DNA from: Marasmius tenuissimus
Taxonomy: Eukaryota; Basidiomycota; Agaricomycetes; Agaricales; Marasmiaceae
Assembly: GCA_029532415.1 (NCBI GenBank)
Contig: JAQOTA010000039.1
Location: 1 to 40,392 of the forward strand
Direction: 5' to 3'
DNA length: 40,392 bases
In this document: positions 1-10,603 of the stretch, piece by piece
Layout: every line of letters starts with the position of its first letter
How positions within the stretch are numbered: position 1 is the stretch's first letter
Notes under the pieces: model-generated
What the model was told of the DNA's origin: nothing
Databases searched by the model: none
The model's input: only the letters and a program-made list of their open reading frames with translations
Made by a program: the position numbers and the translations under genes

Positions 1-25
1 TCTTCATCTTGTTGTGGGCGGGGCC

Positions 26-1285
26 ATGATGAGACCCATTCTTCCTTTCGTGTGGGTTCAGGTTGACTGGAAAGCTCTGGACTAGACTAAACACCGTTCA
101 TAGAGCTTTTGGCGTCTTCGCCAGCTTCAGGGCGTCTGCATTTACCATTTTAGGCCTGCCGGACCAGGTCACAACAAGTCAGACTGCTACAATTACCTGG
201 TCTCGTAACATAAGCGACCCGACTAGTTTTGCTCTTGGAAAGACTGCTGGTGGACAAGTAAGCTTGATAGGAATGGCGAGTGCCTCAGACAGCGAGACGC
301 GTGGTACCATGGTAGTTGCCTTCCAGGCTCAACAGTACGTTACCGCTAGCATCTGAAAGCCCTCAAGTAGACTCAAATCCCACGTTGTAGCCCAATATCC
401 ATCGTTGCGTACGATCTCGACCAGGTCCCATTCGGTATCATTCAAGGAAACCCGAGATTCAGATTGTGCGCATATTAGTTTGCTTCTATTCTATAATTCA
501 GTTTAATCACGCCTCGGAAAGTACGCCCTTCTTTGACGATAAACACCCGATACCTCCGGCATTTGACTCGAGGATGATGGGGACTGCACTGCCGTAAGCC
601 GAGTCCTTCGCTTGACTATCCCTTCTTCAACTCATTCACGCAAGGCCCTCGACCATACCGACGCCAGGCTCCAGCACAGGCTCAGTGATACCAACTGCGA
701 CGACCGTCGTCGAGCCGTAGGTTATCTTGAGATCACAACCAGTCGAAAAACTAAAGTTTATCGCTCGCCTTGCTTCATTTCAGTGAGGTTGGACCTTCTG
801 CTGGCAAACGTTTAAACTCGGGATCAATTGCAGCAATTGTTTTGGGCGGCCTTCTTGCTATTTCTCTTTTCCTCGTGGGATTCTGGTTCTGGAAGATAAA
901 ACGCAAGGGGATGAGTACTCCCAAGACAAAGTCATCGAGAGAGTTTGCGGACGAAGCTCAACTTTCCTCTCCAGACATTAATACACCTCGGCAGGGAACG
1001 GAACAAAGGATGGGAAGTCCGGAGCTCGAGAATTTTGAGGGTGTTACACATATTCATTCACTAGGCGCTCCCATGCAAGTGATTTCCTCTCCAGCGGCTG
1101 TCAAGCAGTATTCGGGCACCGTCACGAACCTCAGCTCAATCGAACGTGGATCACCGGGGGACAGAGTATTTCACCATACGGATAGCGGGTGGCGACTCAG
1201 GGTCGACAACGTACTCGGAAGCAGGAGTCTAGTGGAGGTCCCTCCCACATACTCTGAGGCGGAACACAGACGAGAGAGTACGTGA
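26..1285 (+). CDS. Class A single-pass surface protein (Kre9-like ectodomain, PPxY tail), copy A1
   Basis: Start is the ATG pair at 26-31, matching the ATG pair of the neighbour at 2285. The first exon is short (MMRPILPF...) and ends at a phase-2 intron (about 52-107). The next exon completes a hydrophobic leader and begins the ectodomain (GLPDQVTTSQTATITW, then SDPTSFAL). A further exon gives SIVAYDLDQVPF (about 390-430), followed by an FFDD strand near 532-545. The last exon holds a transmembrane helix (GSIAAIVLGGLLAISLFLVG, about 820-885), basic residues KIKRK, and a tail of about 125 residues ending VEVPPTYSEA. VPPTY is a PPxY motif, the docking site of WW-domain ubiquitin ligases of the Rsp5/Nedd4 type. 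Sensing or adaptor function at the membrane is inferred from this plan (compare yeast Mid2/Wsc sensors and the PPxY membrane adaptor Rcr1). Borders between 430 and 820 are uncertain. Confidence 0.75.
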
Positions 1286-2284
1286 ATAAGTGGGTGGTGT
1301 GCTTATTAGGTACAGATGAAGATTAAGACAATGGACTTATTATGTCGACGGGAATCAAGACGACGGTGTGGAAGAGATCCATCCGTGGCATCGAAACGAC
1401 GGATGAACATGCTCTGGTGTCGTAAGGCTACATCAGTTGTCATGAGCAATGTCGTGCATCGAAGAAGGTGAGAATTGATGATGCAGGGTACTAAAAAACA
1501 TGCCACATGATGTACTTAGCGTCCATAATGAATAGCCCATACCGTTTCGGATCATCAGTATTGGCTAGTGAAGAAAGGAAAACCTTCAGGCGTGGATTTC
1601 ACTCGGTTATAGAAGACCCGGTGCTATATGACACTCTTTGTTGGGGATGAGTTAGAAGGTATCACGGGCGTGAGCCACAGGCGCACCTGGAGACCGAATA
1701 TTTCGCCGACGGGAAGGGATGATGTGGGTATCTTCACAACTATCGCAAGATCATCGATCAAATTCTCAACATTCTATATTGTCGCTAAGCCTTTGAGATC
1801 GAGGCTGGACATCCTTAGACACCCCACCCGTAGTTTTGCGACGATCAATAATCCATAATGCATTCCAACCAATCCCGACAACGCCGTGAGAGCAAAAGTG
1901 ATCTTGTGCAGCGACCACAGCCTTGAGAGCTGGGATATGAGAATATAGGGGTACGAGGCTTTTGCATTACTATGCTTGTTGGCCACACAAGTTGCCAAAC
2001 GATAATCTCCTGAGCAAGATCCCGGCTTGGCTATATCAACGGAAACCATCAGTTCATTATGAACAAGTACGGCACAGTCAGATTGTGGTGACTTACTGGA
2101 CTGCGCTGGTGGATGAGGCAACCTCGTCGATACGCAACATGTGGTCCCCATCGTGTTCTGAGTGCCCATGCCTACGAAGCTCAGCTACAGGATCACTGAA
2201 AGAACTCCGAGTGCCTGGCGGCCCTTTATAGCGGGTGTCTCCTTGCAATTCGAGGACGTCTCTCTCCACCTTCTTGCGCGGTCC
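1286..2284. other. Intergenic, no supportable gene
   Basis: About 1 kb between the two class A genes. Open frames on both strands are short, lack recognisable motifs and do not splice into anything I recognise. The last part is presumably the promoter and 5' leader of copy A2. Confidence 0.5.
2225..2230 (+). promoter_or_regulatory. Possible TATA box of class A copy A2
   Basis: TTTATA lies 55 bases before the proposed ATG of A2, a plausible distance for a short leader. This is seen by eye only. No equivalent can be checked for A1 because the window begins 25 bases before its start. Confidence 0.25.
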
Positions 2285-3534
2285 ATGATGAGAGTGTTTC
2301 AACCTTTCATTATGTGGGTCCGAGTTCAGTAGAATGTGCCCGGTCTATACTGAATATCACTTATAGAGCTTTTACCATTTGTGCCGGCTCCAAGACCTAT
2401 GCATTCGCTATTGAAGGCGTGCCAACTCGCGTCACAACAAATCAAAAAGCCACAATTACCTGGTCTCGAAGACTGAGCGACCCAACTAGTTTTGCTCTCG
2501 CAAAAACCGCTTCCGCGACACAGGTTGGCGTGATAGATACAGCGTCTGTTGACGATTTCGAAAGTACTGGCACTATGGTGGCCATCTTCCAGGCTGAGCA
2601 GTATGATGATCCTCAACCCGAAAGCGCTGTAGTGCTCAACTCCCAGTTCAAAGCCCAGTATCAATTGTTGCGTACGACCTTGATCAGGTTCCATATACTG
2701 TTCTCCGTGATAAAACGAGGACCAAACCGTGAGTATGTTGGTCTATGTTATCAACTGGATATACTTATGTCACCGACAGTGTGCCGTTCTTCGATGATGA
2801 ACAACCAATTCGCCCTGCAGTATATACCCAATCATCACTCACCACTTCGTCGCGGTAAGCTGGGCTCTCCGACTGAGAAACCGCGTCCACTGAAATCAAG
2901 TAGTGCCTCAGACACGCCCGTTTCAATATCTAGTACAGCTCCAACAATGAGGGCCAGTGAAACCAACATTCGGTGACTATTAATCGTAACGCCAACTCGA
3001 TTGATGAATTTTTACCGTATCTCTTTATCTAGGGAGACTGAATCTAGTGCGACTTTTATTCCCACCTCTAAAGCCTCTCCCATCACAACGGCAAAAAAAT
3101 TGAGCTCGGGCTCAATTGCAGCAATAGTTTTGGGAAGTTTTCTTGCCATCGCCCTACTTGTTGCGGGATTTACAATCCAGAGACTAAGGCGGAGAAAAGC
3201 GTTCAGTTGTACTGGGCCAGAACCTAAGGAAAGCCTCGTCACGAATCCTCGATTGTCCACAGCTAGGCATGCGACGGAACGAGGGGTGGTAAGTTTTTGG
3301 AGCCAGATACCGAGGAGGGCCCACACGGTCGTCCCTGAACGTATAGTCTCTCGATCAGAAATTGCCAGCAGGCATCACAGCATCATTGGCAACCTGGAGG
3401 CGCCAAGGGACGGGGCATTTCACCTGACGGATAGTGAATGGATGTTCAGGGCCAATAGTATATCTGAAGGCAGGAACCTATCCGAGGTCCCTCCCGCATA
3501 CTCTGAGGCGGGACAAAAACAAGAGACGATGTGA
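2285..3534 (+). CDS. Class A single-pass surface protein (Kre9-like ectodomain, PPxY tail), copy A2
   Basis: Paralogue of the gene at 26-1285 and better preserved. Exon 1 (MMRVFQPFI...) ends at a phase-2 intron before 2362. Exon 2 carries VTTNQKATITW, SDPTSFALAKTA and GTMVAIFQAE. Then come SIVAYDLDQVPY (about 2656-2691) and VPFFDDEQPI (about 2781-2810). The last exon has a Ser/Thr stalk, a helix SGSIAAIVLGSFLAIALLVA (about 3105-3165), the stop-transfer cluster RLRRRK and a tail ending SEVPPAYSEA, again a PPxY motif. Ectodomain and tail are similar to A1 but clearly diverged, so the duplication is not recent. Cell-surface location with a cytosolic C-terminus is inferred from the leader, the helix and the positive-inside rule. 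Ligand or partner unknown. Confidence 0.8.
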
Positions 3535-4528
3535 GTTGCTCGGGTTGCCGACGGACTTTGTAGATCTTATTCGAGAAATCATGATTTGAATTTTGTACTC
3601 CTAGGTCGATTCTATGTACTCCTGCAAACATATTGGAACGGTATCTCACATAAAGACGCTAAGGATTGGAGGCTTTTGGGTACGATTTCGATTTCGGTCC
3701 TCAACAATGAGTATAAGTACTCAAAAGTGCCCGAAGCGCCCGTGTATCAGGCGGTGCCACTGCCCTTTACGGCATTGCCCGAATCAATATTTCACCTTGA
3801 CCACGATCAACGCGCACAGCCAAAGCTCAAAAAGACAAAGAAAATCGGGATCGAGACCTCCAAAAAAGCTGAGGGACTTCTTCAAACACTATTCCCGGGC
3901 CGGGCTAAGTCGTTGCCTTGTCAAGGTAGGTACATCACACTGCACAGGACTGCGAAATCTACAGGCAGTGCAGCTGATACCGAGCCCAACGGCGCTGAGG
4001 CGACAAAGTAAATCTATAGATTTTGATCGCCACCCGCAATGGAGCGGTTCCTGTCAGGGTGCGCTGGCTTCTCCCGATGATGACCTGGTACCAGCGAGTA
4101 TCCTGCGAATGGGTTTTCACAGGCAATGAGTATACTATCAGCCCGGGCAACTTCTGGTCACTCTCACCTGTAATGAGCTGAGCATATTCTGAGCTGCTCG
4201 AGTAACAAATCACGCATCCTTGCCGAGGATCATATACGCTGTATACGAGGAGATCAGATCCAGGTTGATGAAACCGTGCGCACAACTGATGCCATCTGTC
4301 GCATGCAACGTTTCCCACAGTTATGTTTAGTCGCAGGCGCTCGTCGTTTGCTGCATATTCTTGAAACGTTCTCAGGTGATAAAGCACCAGCTTAGCCAGA
4401 ATCAGGATGACTTCCTTTCCCTTCGACGATCACAACCTAAACGCAGAAACTAACGATATCCAAATTGTGGCCAAGAGGATCGTTGCAATCGTTCAGGTGA
4501 TTCTTCTGTGGGGACATTGGGGTAGAGA
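3535..4528. other. Intergenic, no supportable gene
   Basis: A 141-codon frame (3586-4011) and a 142-codon frame on the other strand (3959-4387) overlap each other. Neither has a recognisable domain, signal or membrane segment. I treat the stretch as non-coding, with low certainty. Confidence 0.4.
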
Positions 4529-6828
4529 ATGTCAAAAGTTGAGATGTCGGGTCTTGAGAGCATAACAGACTTTGTTGATCCTATCTTCTATGGTACGTCA
4601 CAGTGCCTAACAGAAGAGCTTCAAAACTGATTGCTCAGACTCCAGGAGGACTTATTTCAATATGGTTAGCTTGAATTTCTATGGAGGAGCTGAAGTTGAC
4701 CACGTTCGAATGAAGTCTGTTCGGAATCTGTATCTTACAGACATGGACCTATGCCGTCTCTAACGATGACCGCTGGCCTCTTCGAACATTTGTGGGTTCT
4801 TTCTATCCCCATTAGCCCCACATCATCACGAACATTCCATATTCCTTCTAGGTCACCTTTCTCTTGTACGTCAATCCCTCGGGTACCTTTGAAACCGTCC
4901 CTTATTTTTCGTCTAGCCTCGTTGTATTCGGATGCACGCTACTCGACACATTAGTTCTTCATCACTACTTTGTACGCCGCATTTTCGGTCTTATTCTAAC
5001 GAGCCCTGCACTCATTCGAACACACAGGTCTTTAACTTCGGGAACTTTTTGGAATTGACCCGGATCATACCGTACGTCGTCCAGCTCCTCAACATGCCTT
5101 CCATCGCAAATTTCGAACGATTGGCTCAAGGGAAATGACCACCTTTGTGCTATTCAACCTGATCGTAATTGTAGCGTGAGCACTCGCAATTTTGAAAATC
5201 TGAGACCCAGTCCTGACTTGTCTTTAGATGCGATATATGTTTTGCCACCCGGGTTTGGAGATGTAAGCGTCTTTCTTCCTGTGCGTGTGTTTTGTCGATA
5301 GTTGACGTCGTCAAATTTGACTCAGTACGCCGGGCGCATTGGGCCATCACTGTTGCAATCGTGAGTACGAGTACGGATGACATATCCTCAATGAATAGAA
5401 CTATATCCTGTTGATAGGTCCTCACCGCCATTGGGTCGGCGAGTTCGTATCAATTCCTCTTAATACGCCTCACCGTTGCTAATGCGTTTTTGTTTGACAG
5501 TCCCAGGGCTAAGTAAGTCGAGCTTCGACGTACGGTGGCTATTCTTCCTGAACAAACCTTTTGCGCGAAGCCCTTGTACATGCACTTTTCAAGAACCCCA
5601 CGTTCGAGATCATGGACACTACCGAGCGGAAGGTAAGGTTTGATATATCAATCTTTAATCTATCTTTCTCATTATATGTCTATTTAGCTCGAAGTGTGTT
5701 TTATCAACATCTTGGCTGCAATATCGCAAAGCATATCGACAGTTGCCCTGTGGTACTCCCTGCGTGCTCATATAGAGGAGTCTCCGAGGTCTGACATAAC
5801 TTGCCTCTGTTCGAGAATTGTTAATAAGACGTCGTGGTTACAGTAACCCTCAGGCAGTTTTGAAGAGGCTTACAAACGTGATTATCAACCGGGGGGCGTT
5901 GCTGACTGTCGACCAGCTGATGGTAGCTTTCATGTTTATATATAAACCTCAGAAATTATATTGGTAAGCCTACACATTGCTTTGCACTACATGATACTTA
6001 TCTAGAACCACAATCAGGGCTCCTTTTCATCAGTGTTTGGCACCTTTGTATTACATGACTATGCGTGAGTACCTTACAGTCTTTTCTCGACGACAACTTA
6101 AATTTCATCTCTTCGTGAATGTCCTCATTCTGTGAAGTCGCCACGTACGCGCAATGCTCCTCTAAATACTCTGAATCTGGAGTGTCTCACATTCATCTAG
6201 ATTAAATGCTAGACGGCCGCAACAATCGAGGACATGGGAGATCACAAGTGATTATCCGATGTCTCCAGCCCTTCTTTCACCCGGTGCCCTCGAGCACGGT
6301 TTTGACCACGAGCGACACCGACACGGAAGCAGCATGCGCATGAGAAGTAGTGCGCTGAAGATAACACCTTTCCCCTTCACGATGGATCTCAACATCCGAC
6401 GCGCGAGCGCACACCCAGGGACTCCGTTGAAGTCACCTGGGACGCCCGCAACTCCGAAACGAAGGTCTATACCCAGCAAGGCCTTTGCAGCACTAAACAA
6501 TTCCATGTATCGAAGAAAGGCCCGGTCAAGAAAGAGTCAACAGAAAGATAAGATCATCGATAGCCCACCGCCTTTCTCTAAAGACCCGGAGCACGGAAAT
6601 GGTGATATCTCTCTAGAACTCTTGAATAAAAAGAGTAGCAGTGGCCCAATAGAGTCGCCTGAGATTAGAGAGGAGCCAATTTCCAGCGATTCGACTCAGG
6701 TACGTTAACCCCGGTCATGTTGTGGGTGACAATTCTGACACCGATGATCTTATCAGCCAAGAAGGAGACTACCTCCAATTCCAATACCACCGGAAAAGAG
6801 GGATAGGATAGCCGGTATCTTGCAATGA
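4529..6828 (+). CDS. DUF6534-type multi-pass membrane protein
   Basis: Many small exons join in frame: 4529-4592, 4639-4664, 4741-4791, 4852-4865, 4917-4971, 5028-5071, 5131-5175, 5228-5262, 5326-5360, then about 5418-5570 (uncertain), 5571-5632, 5688-5788, 5844-5963, 6018-about 6063, 6201-6699 and 6757-6828. The translation shows hydrophobic helices beginning VTFLFLVVFGCTLLDTLVLH, then TTFVLFNLIVIVACDICF, AHWAITVAIVLTAIGS, CFINILAAISQSISTVALWY and VIINRGALLTVDQLMVAFMF. The VIINRG segment followed by LYYMTM and LNAR is the C-terminal signature of the large agaricomycete DUF6534 family, usually seven helices, function unknown. Only about six helices are evident: the N-terminus (MSKVEMSGLESITDFVDPIF) is too polar for the usual first helix. 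A polar tail of about 180 residues ends the protein. The junction 6063/6201 joins in frame only with a GC donor, so the gene may be slightly damaged. Confidence 0.7.
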
Positions 6829-7989
6829 CATCGTTCGTATATCTATGTTGTACTAGGGAGTGCCTCCATGCGCACTCCAACAGTAATCTATTCTCTCGCT
6901 TCTGGTCGTTGGACCTTTCCAGTCTAGAGCCGGGGTTCGTCATTGCGGCCATCTGCCTTTTCTGCATCTGCCGACGGTTTGATAGTAACAAGTGGTCAGA
7001 ATGACCGAATCATGTACGCTACTCTGCCCGGAATTACTCCAATACCTCGTACCGGATCAAGTGGCGCAAGGTCTTCTGAATTGACTCGTGTGGCTACAGG
7101 ACGTTTTCTTGTGATGCACACTCAACTAATCGAGGAGCCTTGCCTGATCATCTCCTACATCTCAGCTTCAACTCCCGACAGCGTGTCATGGTATGAGTGT
7201 ATAAAAACAGGTCCATAATTTGTATAGTTCACTAACATACGACTTGGCCACCTCTAAAGTCCCAGGATGACCAACGAACATAGTATCGTGGCAGCCAAAA
7301 TGTTGTTATCCGAGAGCACGGATCACTCAGGTATGTCTTCGACTGGTTGGATCAGTTAACTCTGCTCACTAGATCGGCTCTCGTGCTCTGGCAGCTCCGG
7401 CTCTAGCAGCAAATCTACACGGGAGCCAGCGTCAATGCAGTGAGGGTGACATCGTCGTTCTCGGTGGCTCAACCCGTTATCGAGCCCATACACCCTCAGG
7501 GTCAGTCACCGGAGCAACATCGGGCGGAGGTGTACAAGAGCTTGACATATCCCGACGCGGAGAGGCGAAGGCACGTTTTCTACCTTGAAACTCGTATCCT
7601 GCAAACCCGTGGAATGTACTGATAATCATCCCACCATCCAGCATCGTTGCAGGCGGCAAAAAGAGAACGTGCTCAGAGCGCTCGAAACGGAAAGAGAGAT
7701 CGATAGGTGAAGGTGGTGAGAAGCACAACTATCAGATTGAACAGTTTTGAGTCCCGTGTGCTTGATGTACTTTGTTTGCATCTGAAACCATTGTAAAATT
7801 CCCAGGGCCAGCATGTGGCGAGCGACACTTTACCCGAGTCACAAAGCAAGTACGCGTACACCGATCACACTGCGACTCTCTTGGCCATCACACTGAGATG
7901 ACCGTGAACGATAGCACAGGTGACCAAACGATGAGATCCGTTCAATGGTCAATAAAAAGCGTATAGGATTCGCCGAACGAGACAAATTA
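6829..7989. other. Unassigned stretch, no supportable gene
   Basis: Open frames are all under 95 codons and none carries a recognisable domain. A short hydrophobic run (about 6931-6966, reading GFVIAAICLFCICRR) resembles a transmembrane helix with a basic stop-transfer end. A Gly/Ser-rich frame lies near 7450-7600. These could be remnants of another membrane-protein gene, but I could not connect them by splicing. Confidence 0.4.
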
Positions 7990-8452
7990 CTACAGCATCG
8001 AGGAAGACCCCGGTGCTCATCGTATCGACCAAAACCGCACCACTGGCCACGATTTTCCGCTCCGCTATCATGCCCCCGGGGTGACCAAGTTTCCGGGGTG
8101 CCATACCTATCTCAATCAGCTTCGAAGGCAATCCCACATCTCGGCGGGAAAGAACAGAGTTAGGAACGTGGTCACAGCGACATCATCACATACATCACAA
8201 GAAACATTCCTCCGAAAAAAGGTGTGTGGGGACTGGGCGGGCGTTCCGCTGAGATCGAAGGTCGCGTCACTTCCAGGGGTAGGTTGGAGGTCTAAGACGT
8301 CCAGATTGCGACGAGAGCGAGAGTCGCCTACCATGCATGTTCGGATTTGTCCCACAGGTGGAGGTGTAATTATCCAGTACTGGCCAGGCGGCTGCGATCG
8401 TACCCAGGCTACCATGGAGTACTGAAGAATAACTTAAGGTAAATATTCGCAC
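7990..8452 (-). pseudogene. C-terminal fragment of an F-box gene, broken copy of the gene at 8786-10472
   Basis: On the minus strand the fragment reads NLDVLDLQPTPGSDATFDL and later DDVAVTTFLTLFFP. These align with NLEVLALRLTPIIDVGFDV and NDVAVTMFLGLFLP in the intact F-box protein next door. Similarity continues on either side: AAAWP against AVAWP near 8395, and VLVDTM against VLVEAM near 8020, in different frames. The fragment lacks the F-box and most of the leucine-rich part, and needs frame changes. It is in the same orientation as the intact gene and just downstream of it, as expected from a partial tandem duplication that decayed. Confidence 0.7.
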
Positions 8453-8785
8453 CTAAGTACTAGAATGGGGTTGCAATGCTGGTGGCGGGCGTCGGCAACT
8501 CCAACGACGAAGATTGCAGAACGATTGGACAACTGATCCCCAGGGAACTAGATATCAAGTCAACGGCCATCAAGTTCAGAGACCAAATTGTCCGAGGACA
8601 GACTCGCTTTGTGATAAATTGAAGGCAAAATACGAACATTCGGCTTATCGATCAATATTCCTAGTTGCTGATCAAAGGCGCCATCGGTCTCATGTACAAG
8701 CAATGCTACAGTTTATCAAGCAGTCAGTGACGTTGAACTAATCCATCAAAGCAAAGCAGAACGTACCGGAAGCGAAAGACACAAG
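8453..8785. other. Spacer between F-box gene and its broken copy
   Basis: No coding region or RNA gene seen. It would hold the 3' end of the minus-strand F-box transcript. Confidence 0.4.
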
Positions 8786-10472
8786 CTACTTCTCCTTCTT
8801 CATCACCGACCCGGCCTCTGCAATTTTCCACTTGAACCTATCCTTCATCGCCTCAACCAAGACCAAACCCTTCTTCACATCTCTCCATTTTATTGCCCAC
8901 TCCTGAGAAACCGTTGGTTTACCGGGTGTCCCACCCCAATTTGTTACGAACAAGATCTTGCAATCCGGCGGAAGGAAGAGACCGAGGAACATGGTCACAG
9001 CAACATCGTTTATCGCATCACGCGGAACATTCCCTGGAGAGAATGTATGGAGATGGCGGAGAGGCTGGTCAGGGGCTCCGTATACATCGAAGCCGACGTC
9101 AATTATGGGGGTAAGTCGAAGGGCCAAGACCTCCAGGTTGGGACAGAAGCGGGAGAAAGGGAGGATACCGGTCAGGTCGGGACATTTGAGCATAATGTTG
9201 CTGGGTAAACTCCGCTGTGGATCGTCGCACAAACGTAGGTGAGTGAGCCCTGGCCAAGCGACTGCCAGTTTATTTAGATCGTCTTGTTCGATAGCAAGGG
9301 GATAGCTGTGGGTCAACGTGAGCCTCGAGATATTGGAGCAGCGTAGGATGGGTTCAATGTGCTGGAAGTGAACGACATCGACGATGGAGAGTGCAGAGGG
9401 TTCGGATAGTTGAGTTGGAGGGAAGGTTTTGTCGATTTCAACACTTAGCCTACGGAGAGTTTTCTCGAATCGGGAAGCCACGACCTCGAGGAGATCCTTG
9501 ATTCCAGCGGGGGTCTCTCCTTCGCGGGAAGTCGATGTGACTTGCAGATCGGAGAGGCGCGGCGCGCTCGATGATTCCCGGAGGAAGTGAGCCAAAGTTG
9601 GGTAGGATGTATGAATTGAGAGCCGTTGAAGATCGCCGAAACCTTCTTCTGAGATTGGTGGAGGCATCTGAGTGACTCCGGCTTGTGTATCGAAGCGAGT
9701 AAATTCGATCGATCGAAGGTTAAGGCAGGATGACAACTGCTGCATAACCTCCGCAATGTTCAAGAAGGAGGGAAGGGAGAGCTTCGAGAGTAATGGAAGG
9801 GACTTTGCGAGTGCGATCAAAGGACCTTTCAAGATCTCGTGTCGGCCGTGGTTCGTTTGGATCTCTACTATCTTCAATGATGGCATTCGTTCCGCGACTG
9901 CGAGAAAATACTCTGAAAGGATATCTTGGGTGATTGTATCCGGGGTAAGAAGGGTAAACCGAAAGGTTTTGACGTTGGGGTGCATGAAAATCACGCTGTG
10001 GTGACTATATCCCCTCACATCGACTTCTCGCCATAGAATGGTAGTGAGGTTGGGGAAGATGGGTTTTGAGGACTGCAGACGGGCTAGAGTATCGAATAGA
10101 GGGATCATACGGTTCTGCTGAGCATTATCGAGAGCGGAGCAGTCCAGTGTGCGGACCAGTGGTGCATATAATGATTGAAAACGGCTCCATTTCTCGGCAG
10201 TTGGCGCTACGAAGTACTGGCTCAAAAGTATTATTCATCAGATAACATGTTGAGAAGAAATGCTTCACAGAACGCACTCGTTGGTAATTGATCTGGCTCT
10301 CAGCTCCCAGCAGTGCAAAAACGACATTGATGTCCGTGATCTCCTCCCATAAAAAACTCAGCGCGTCTCTCGACCACGATTTACAAACGATGGCATTGTT
10401 CGCATTCGATTTTCGGCCGCACCATTGTAGTATTAGATGAACGAGTTCGTCGACTTGGAAGAGTCGATGCAT
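8786..10472 (-). CDS. F-box protein with leucine-rich C-terminal region
   Basis: Two exons on the minus strand: 10278-10472 and 8786-10216, separated by a 61-base intron (10217-10277) that joins INYQR to YFVAPTAEKWSRF in frame and gives about 541 residues. The N-terminus (MHRLFQVDELVHLILQW, then VCKSWSRDALSFLWEEI) is the F-box fold, which binds Skp1 in SCF ubiquitin ligases. The rest consists of irregular leucine-rich segments (PSLKIVEIQ, LSKLSLPSFL, LRSIEFTRF, LTHLRLC, LEVLALRLTP), likely the substrate-binding part. Agaricomycete genomes carry large lineage-specific F-box/LRR families with exactly this start (hRlf.idEl...I), and substrates are unknown. Full length and open throughout. A broken partial copy follows at 7990-8452. 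Confidence 0.88.
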
Positions 10473-10603
10473 GGAAGATTGGGTATCGATAACTGGAAGT
10501 GATGGAAGAGAGCAAGAATGACTGGGACTTCTTCAGACGCGTGCGTTACGCGATTCGCCAAACACGAGCAAAGAAATATGGTAATGACGGCCCGGGTATC
10601 ATC

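Noticed and set aside
3586..4129. Two overlapping plus-strand frames after A2
   Set aside because: No domain, no signal peptide, and they compete with an equally long minus-strand frame. Nothing supports either as a gene.
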